From contig JAMKCH010084953.1 of assembly GCA_023653785.1 (NCBI GenBank), forward strand, positions 1-64,000: a stretch of DNA of 64,000 nt, written 5' to 3'. Shown in pieces: positions 59,271 through 64,000 of the stretch. The notes beneath the pieces were generated by a model. The model made no database searches. It had not been told where the DNA came from and saw nothing but the letters and a program-made list of their open reading frames with translations. Origin of the DNA: Ophioderma brevispina (lineage: Eukaryota; Echinodermata; Ophiuroidea; Amphilepidida; Ophiodermatidae). Position 1 is the first letter of the stretch, and each line of letters begins with the position of its first letter. The translations under genes and the position numbers were made by a program.

Positions 59271-61334
59271 TTGCTCCTTGAGCGGGGCATTGCAAACTAG
59301 TGCTTGACCCCTGGATTTATAAAAATACTACTTAAAAAGTTACTGGTTTACAATTGATTTTGTGATTTAGTGTTGTTGTTTTATAGTGTGTAATGTGGAG
59401 TTCTTGGTATTGGGGTAGTGTTTGGGTTTTGCGATGTGATCGCTAGTTGCGTGTTGTTGCGTTCGTTGTTCTGGTTTTAGGATGGTGAAGAGTTGGTGGC
59501 GAAGTGGTGGTTGTTCTTGGGAATTCGATGAGATAGTGAACATGTTGACATGTGTTATATCTGATCGCAGTAGGCGCAGCTATAGAAGTGAGCGATGATT
59601 TGTCTGGCAGTTTTAGCTTTGATTCCAGTCTGTTGATAGCGATTTGAGTTCGTCCTGGTAATTTATTGAGTGCGTTGGTTGCTTGCAGTGTTTTGAGGGA
59701 AAAAGTCTCCAAAGTACTGATTTTGAGTTAGAGATGAATACCTTTCAAATATATCGGCCCATGCATTTATCAACTTCAGCAAATTGTGCAGATGTTTGCC
59801 TTTTCACAAAGCTTTAGAACAAGAAAAGCCACAACAGTTCTAAATAATTTGTGGTATTGACATTCCTCATAGAACCACATCTCTTGTCTGTTGATGGAGG
59901 ACAGTGAGCTACCCGACCTTGGAGAAAGCCATCTGACATGATTGTTAGTTATGGATGAGGGGGGTTGCGAAGGGCTCACCCTCTCGCTGTCATCAATGCG
60001 ACCCGGTTGATTCCATGCGGGAGCCACTAGTGTCATACAGGAATTTGGGTGCGGCCAGAGTTTGTCATCGGCATGTTTTCTCTGAGAACTTCGGTTTCCT
60101 GCATTTAATCGGACTTCTTTCCATAAAGCCTTCCTTGGCGTTTTGGATTTACTTGTTGTGGTGTAGCAGCCTAAGGTTACTCACAGTGCACCCTGAGCAC
60201 TTTGGTGGAGTTGTCGTGCGTTATAAGAACCCGAGGGAAGGGGCATCACATCTGAAAGGAGAATGGAGTAAGGCTGGCGCTTCCAAACACAGGGGCATCG
60301 GGGTTTTGGGTGAGAGACAGCCAATTGCCCCAAAATAGGGGGGTTTCAGATGAAAATTTGCAACTTTTTCCCAAAATGGGGGTCGTTGGGTGACATTTTA
60401 AAAAAAGTAAAATTTTCAAAAAATATGGGGTCTGCGTATTCCCATTCATTTGTGTAAAAGCATTTTCCCACCAGTTTTTCAATTCTTGAAGGATCTCATT
60501 GTGACAGCTGTAGACCCCAAAAAAACATCTCTCTCTCTTCCCCCCCGATGAATAAGATCGCTTTGCAGCGCTTCTGAATATATCGGGCTAGAAGAAGTCT
60601 TACGCCATTACTTCCATTGTTTCTATCACACGCGCCAATATTGGTTTTGATTGCTGTTTACTGTTCTTCTGGAAGGGTGAAAGTCATTCAAAATGAAGGA
60701 TTTAGTTGTCTGAATGGTGTAGCAGACTCTTAACATAGGGTCTTCAACCGATATGGTCATATAATCTTCTGATTGCACCAACATTTTACCAATTGAATGG
60801 ATTCCAATTTGAAATTGCTCTGGGTCTGTTTGAAGAGGATTCCGAAAATTCAGACTGAAGAACCGTGTTAAAGTTATAATTCCGCCGGTAGCCGGTGGCT
60901 CCATAGATGACAACGGATAAAGCGTGAAACTAATGTGGCGTGCAGAGTAACGAATCAGTGAGTGCCCCCTATTCTGACCGTTGTAGGCGGACTATGAGTT
61001 CGGGCGGCGGAATAGAATTCATTACTTCGAAACCTGTGTTACCCCCTCCCCCTCGATTTGATAAGCAGTTATATAGTTTGCAAGACACGTAAATTGGATG
61101 TTAATGACTCCCATGAAGGAAGACAAAACCTGTGTACAGCCCTGTGTCCATTTCATGTAGTTATGGGCGGAACCCATGTGTTGCGAACAAAGAACTTCTC
61201 CGTCCCCTATTGCTTCATTGCTATGTGAAACCAGAGGGTGAAGGCCTGCCCATATGGTTGCCCCATGGGGCTGACCACCCCTGGTTGGGACCCGTTCGAG
61301 ACACACTTAAATAAAGGGTTTCTGAGTCATCTGT
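59271..61334. other. Spacer between DIRS remnant and right arm, unrecognised
   Basis: At 60290-60440 a relative of the 23490/26031 repeat appears (GGTTTTGGGTGAGAGACAGC, CAATTGCCCCAAAATAGG). Minus-strand frame 60626-60913 (95 codons, for example LTRFFSLNFRNPLQTDPEQF) and plus-strand 61130-61314 (PEGEGLPIWLPHGADHPWLG) have plausible codon use but no family I recognise. An AATAAA lies at 61309. These may be parts of the composite element or host exons. Confidence 0.3.
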
Positions 61335-62290
61335 CGAAACATGAAAGGCGATGGATAGGGGATCCTAACAATATGGCGGCCATCTTTAATTAAAAATGGC
61401 AGTAAACAAAGGCTAGGATGCAGTAGCCAGTAAGGAATCCTCAGTGTCATAAAACATCAAAACATGGGTATTGCTCTGCATGTTTCTGTCCATAACATGG
61501 AAAGACCACTGGATATTTTGTCCTAATAAAAAAATTGAAGCCATCTTGAATGTCCAAAATGGCAGCAAACCCAGCTGGAACAAGTTTTGTAGTAGCCAAA
61601 AAGGGAAACCTCAGATGTCACAACCATGGGTTATTGCTGTGCGTGTGTCTGTCTCTAGGCCCTAACACGAAAGGCGCTGGATTGGTAGTTGATCCTACTA
61701 ATTGGCGGCCATCTTGAAAGTCAAGATGGCCAGCAACCCACGCTAGGTACAAGTTTTGTAGTAGCAAAAAAAGAATCCTCAGTGTCATATACATGGTTAT
61801 TGCCACCACTTGTAGCTTTCTATGTTGCCTTAAACCCAAGTTTTAGTACAAATTGTGTTGAAATGGCGGCCATTTTGTTTTTTCGAATTTTGAAGGTGAA
61901 AACAGCAACGGCGCACCTGTTAACAGCCATTTTCAGATTCAGCACCCTCGAAATACCCTAAAACAGTTGCTTAACCACTTTTAACATAGAATGCCTCCAG
62001 CACTTTAATGGAGCACAAATATTCAATTTTTGACCTGTCTATCTGAAAGGATTAAGCTGAGAAATATTGCTTTGCAAAATTGTGAAATATCTATTTTTGT
62101 ATTGGAGCAAATACGAAATTCAGCCTATATTTTATATTGAAATGTAAGCAAATAAAAATCACCTTTTGTTTTAATTTTAAAGACATTTCTGTAGCTAAAT
62201 ACATGGTAAAAAGTCTGATCTATATAAAATCACTACATATGACACATATGGATGCCTCAAAATCTCTCGGTTACACCTTTAACTTATAAG
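61335..62290 (-). repeat. Right arm of the large inverted repeat
   Basis: Reverse orientation of 57081-58135. Tandem units carry AATCCTCAGTGTCAT near 61437, 61612 (diverged) and 61774, with ATGGCGGCCATCTT words. Then CGAATTTTGAAGGTGAAAAC and TTAACAGCCATTTT match the left arm inverted, and the outer part 62040-62290 is a reverse copy of the dispersed repeat, ending TCTCGGTTACACCTTTAA. It is more complete at its outer end than the left arm. Confidence 0.8.
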
Positions 62291-62679
62291 AAAATCTGAT
62301 TATAAAAGCCTTCATAGGTTAAAAATCTCTTTAAGGAGATACTCAAGTTCTTTTGAAATGTCGAATTGTGACAAGTGGGGTATTTACTAGGTTCTGATTT
62401 TTTTGTTTGTATTTCAGTTTCAACATCCATTATCAATATTTACTTCTAAAAACTAGTGTTATTGGGTCCAACACACAATTCCCAATGCGATACGAATATA
62501 CTCAATATATACAATACTACATTCTACGCTCCTCACAAGTCTGCGCTTTGAACGTAATTAGTGTTATATTATTTTCCCCGTTATTGTCACATATAGTGAA
62601 CCGATTTGACAAACAATTTTTCTAAGCGACTAGGATTGAAGACTACCATGGACACCGGGCGCGGAAATATACAAAATGT

Positions 62680-62945
62680 TGAAAGTCTGGATCCATGGAG
62701 AGAATGCAAAAATGGCAAAGTTTCCATGGAAAGTATTCAAAAATTGCAAATTAACTATAACATGTCAATAATTTCTAAGACAAACCAGTGACCTTAAATT
62801 TTTGTTAAGTTGTTACAGCGTATAAGCCATAGGCCTAATTGACATCATTGTGTAGCAATATAATCTTTGACAGGAATGCCGCGCGCTTAAAATAGGCGCA
62901 TTCATTTCTAATTCCATAATTAGGTTTAAGGCTCTGATCCATTTA
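62680..62945 (+). repeat. Direct repeat flanking the inverted pair, right copy
   Basis: Direct-orientation match to 56440-56700 (CCATGGAGAGAATGCAAAAA, TTTCCATGGAAAGTATTC, AGGAATGCCGC). A weaker relative of its second half follows at 63110-63195. Confidence 0.6.
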
Positions 62946-63880
62946 AAATTGATTTTTCTTTCCAATGTAATACTACAGAATTCTTAAATGGAAATCACTT
63001 TTTTGTTGATTAGTTGTTAGAGCCTAATAAGCGGCGAAAATTAAGATGCAAGTTTCAAGTGTTTGGACTGCTCGGCCTCTTAGTGGTGCATAAATTATTT
63101 TTTAACATTTCCTTGAAAGAAATACGCACTTGCAATAGTTGCATTCATTCTTAATTGTTCTTTAATTTTGGTGTTAAGTAATGTATCTGATCATGTTAAG
63201 CAACGATATTTTTTTGGGGGGTAGTATATAATGCCATAGAATTCTTATAAATTAAAATTAAATCACTTTCTTTCATTGCCATTATTATTCCAAATGTTTT
63301 CTTATTTAGAAATACCATACAAAAGATAAAGTCCATAGTAAAATATTTTATAAAGTTATTTCCAAAATAGCAAATATGAGCTGAAGATGCCATAAGAAAT
63401 GCTAGCGTGCTGATATAGATAGGGAATAGGCACCCTTTATGTATACCTACATCTTAAAAGTAAACAACCAAAAAGATGCATTACATCAGTTTTTAAAAAA
63501 CAAACCAACAAAAAAAAAATTATGAAGTATATAGAGTGTTTTTTCAAAAAAAAAAAAAAAACACATAAATCAACCTATGGAATACACATGATTAATATGA
63601 AAACCCCAAAAATCAATACAAAATGTAAGCTGTGTAAAAAAAGTAATGAAATATGAATATTAATTTGAATCAAAACAGGGAAAAAATAAGGAAACAAAAT
63701 TTATATTGCCAGTATAAAAAATAATACAAATATAGAATACAGGAAATATATAAATAAGAATAAAACTATTTACCGTTTTGGGCCTCATTAAAAAAAAAAG
63801 AAAGTACAACAATGAAAAAAAATGGGTTATTGTCCGTCCTATCCGAAAACTGGTGGCCACAAAAAAAACTACGATAGACA
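62946..63880. other. AT-rich, no recognised gene
   Basis: A-rich runs near 63545-63562 and 63789-63800. No domain, exon or RNA gene seen. Confidence 0.45.
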
Positions 63881-63884
63881 AAAA

Positions 63885-64000
63885 CAATGCGAACTCATCA
63901 TCCCTACCCAACACCCTGCAACACCTCCACCCTCCCCAACATCCACCAAACCCCACCCCTCCCCAACACCCCACAACACAATACCCCACCTCATCCTCCC
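63885..64000. repeat. C-rich low-complexity tract
   Basis: CCCAACACC, CACCTCCACCCTCCCC and similar words; almost no G on the plus strand. It continues past the window edge. Confidence 0.75.

Overview
The window is non-coding-dominated animal DNA. It is AT-rich, has no operon-like gene packing, contains one clean intron-flanked exon, and holds many degenerate LINE, DIRS, SINE, hAT, Tc1/mariner-like and MITE copies. The repeat types and the metazoan gene fit a marine invertebrate, possibly a deuterostome such as an echinoderm or hemichordate. That placement is inference; nothing in the sequence fixes the species. The only confident host coding sequence is one minus-strand exon (39535-39764) of a WSB1/2-like WD40-repeat protein.

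Layout. 1-9566: a decayed plus-strand APE-type LINE (CR1/L2/jockey-like) with ORF1-like, endonuclease, reverse transcriptase and C-terminal pieces. It is split by a hAT-like element (1049-2336), an unclassified segment (about 4003-5404) and a second hAT-like element (7428-8883) that itself carries a minus-strand SINE. 10657-15364: a possible DNA transposon bounded by inverted ends. 17.2-19.6 kb: a very T-rich island with a tandem repeat of about 320 bp. 23.5-28.5 kb: a 2.5 kb direct tandem duplication ending inside a Tc1/mariner-like element (27627-29875). 32.4-36.3 kb: inverted-repeat MITEs, a dispersed repeat and two unrecognised minus-strand reading frames. 38137-38541: a SINE with target-site duplication, followed by the WD40 exon.

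40.3-56 kb is a mosaic of tandem repeats into which small DNA elements have inserted. Many insertion sites can be read because uninterrupted repeat copies show the empty site: TTAA at 40412-40949 and 52959-53884, ATCAATTG at 47868-48019, ATAT at 48858-50223, GTTATGAA at 50992-51583. The 48858-50223 element is the most unusual: 12-bp perfect inverted ends, 4-bp target duplication, no recognised transposase and six copies of a near-palindromic GTCACGTGTGTGAC motif.

57.1-62.3 kb is a large inverted pair of arms, each carrying a tandem array with units of about 160 bp. It encloses a degenerate DIRS-like tyrosine-recombinase retrotransposon (about 58135-59270).

Repeat copies differ by many single-base and homopolymer indels. 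That could be age or residual long-read error, so frameshifts should not be over-read. All element boundaries were read by eye.
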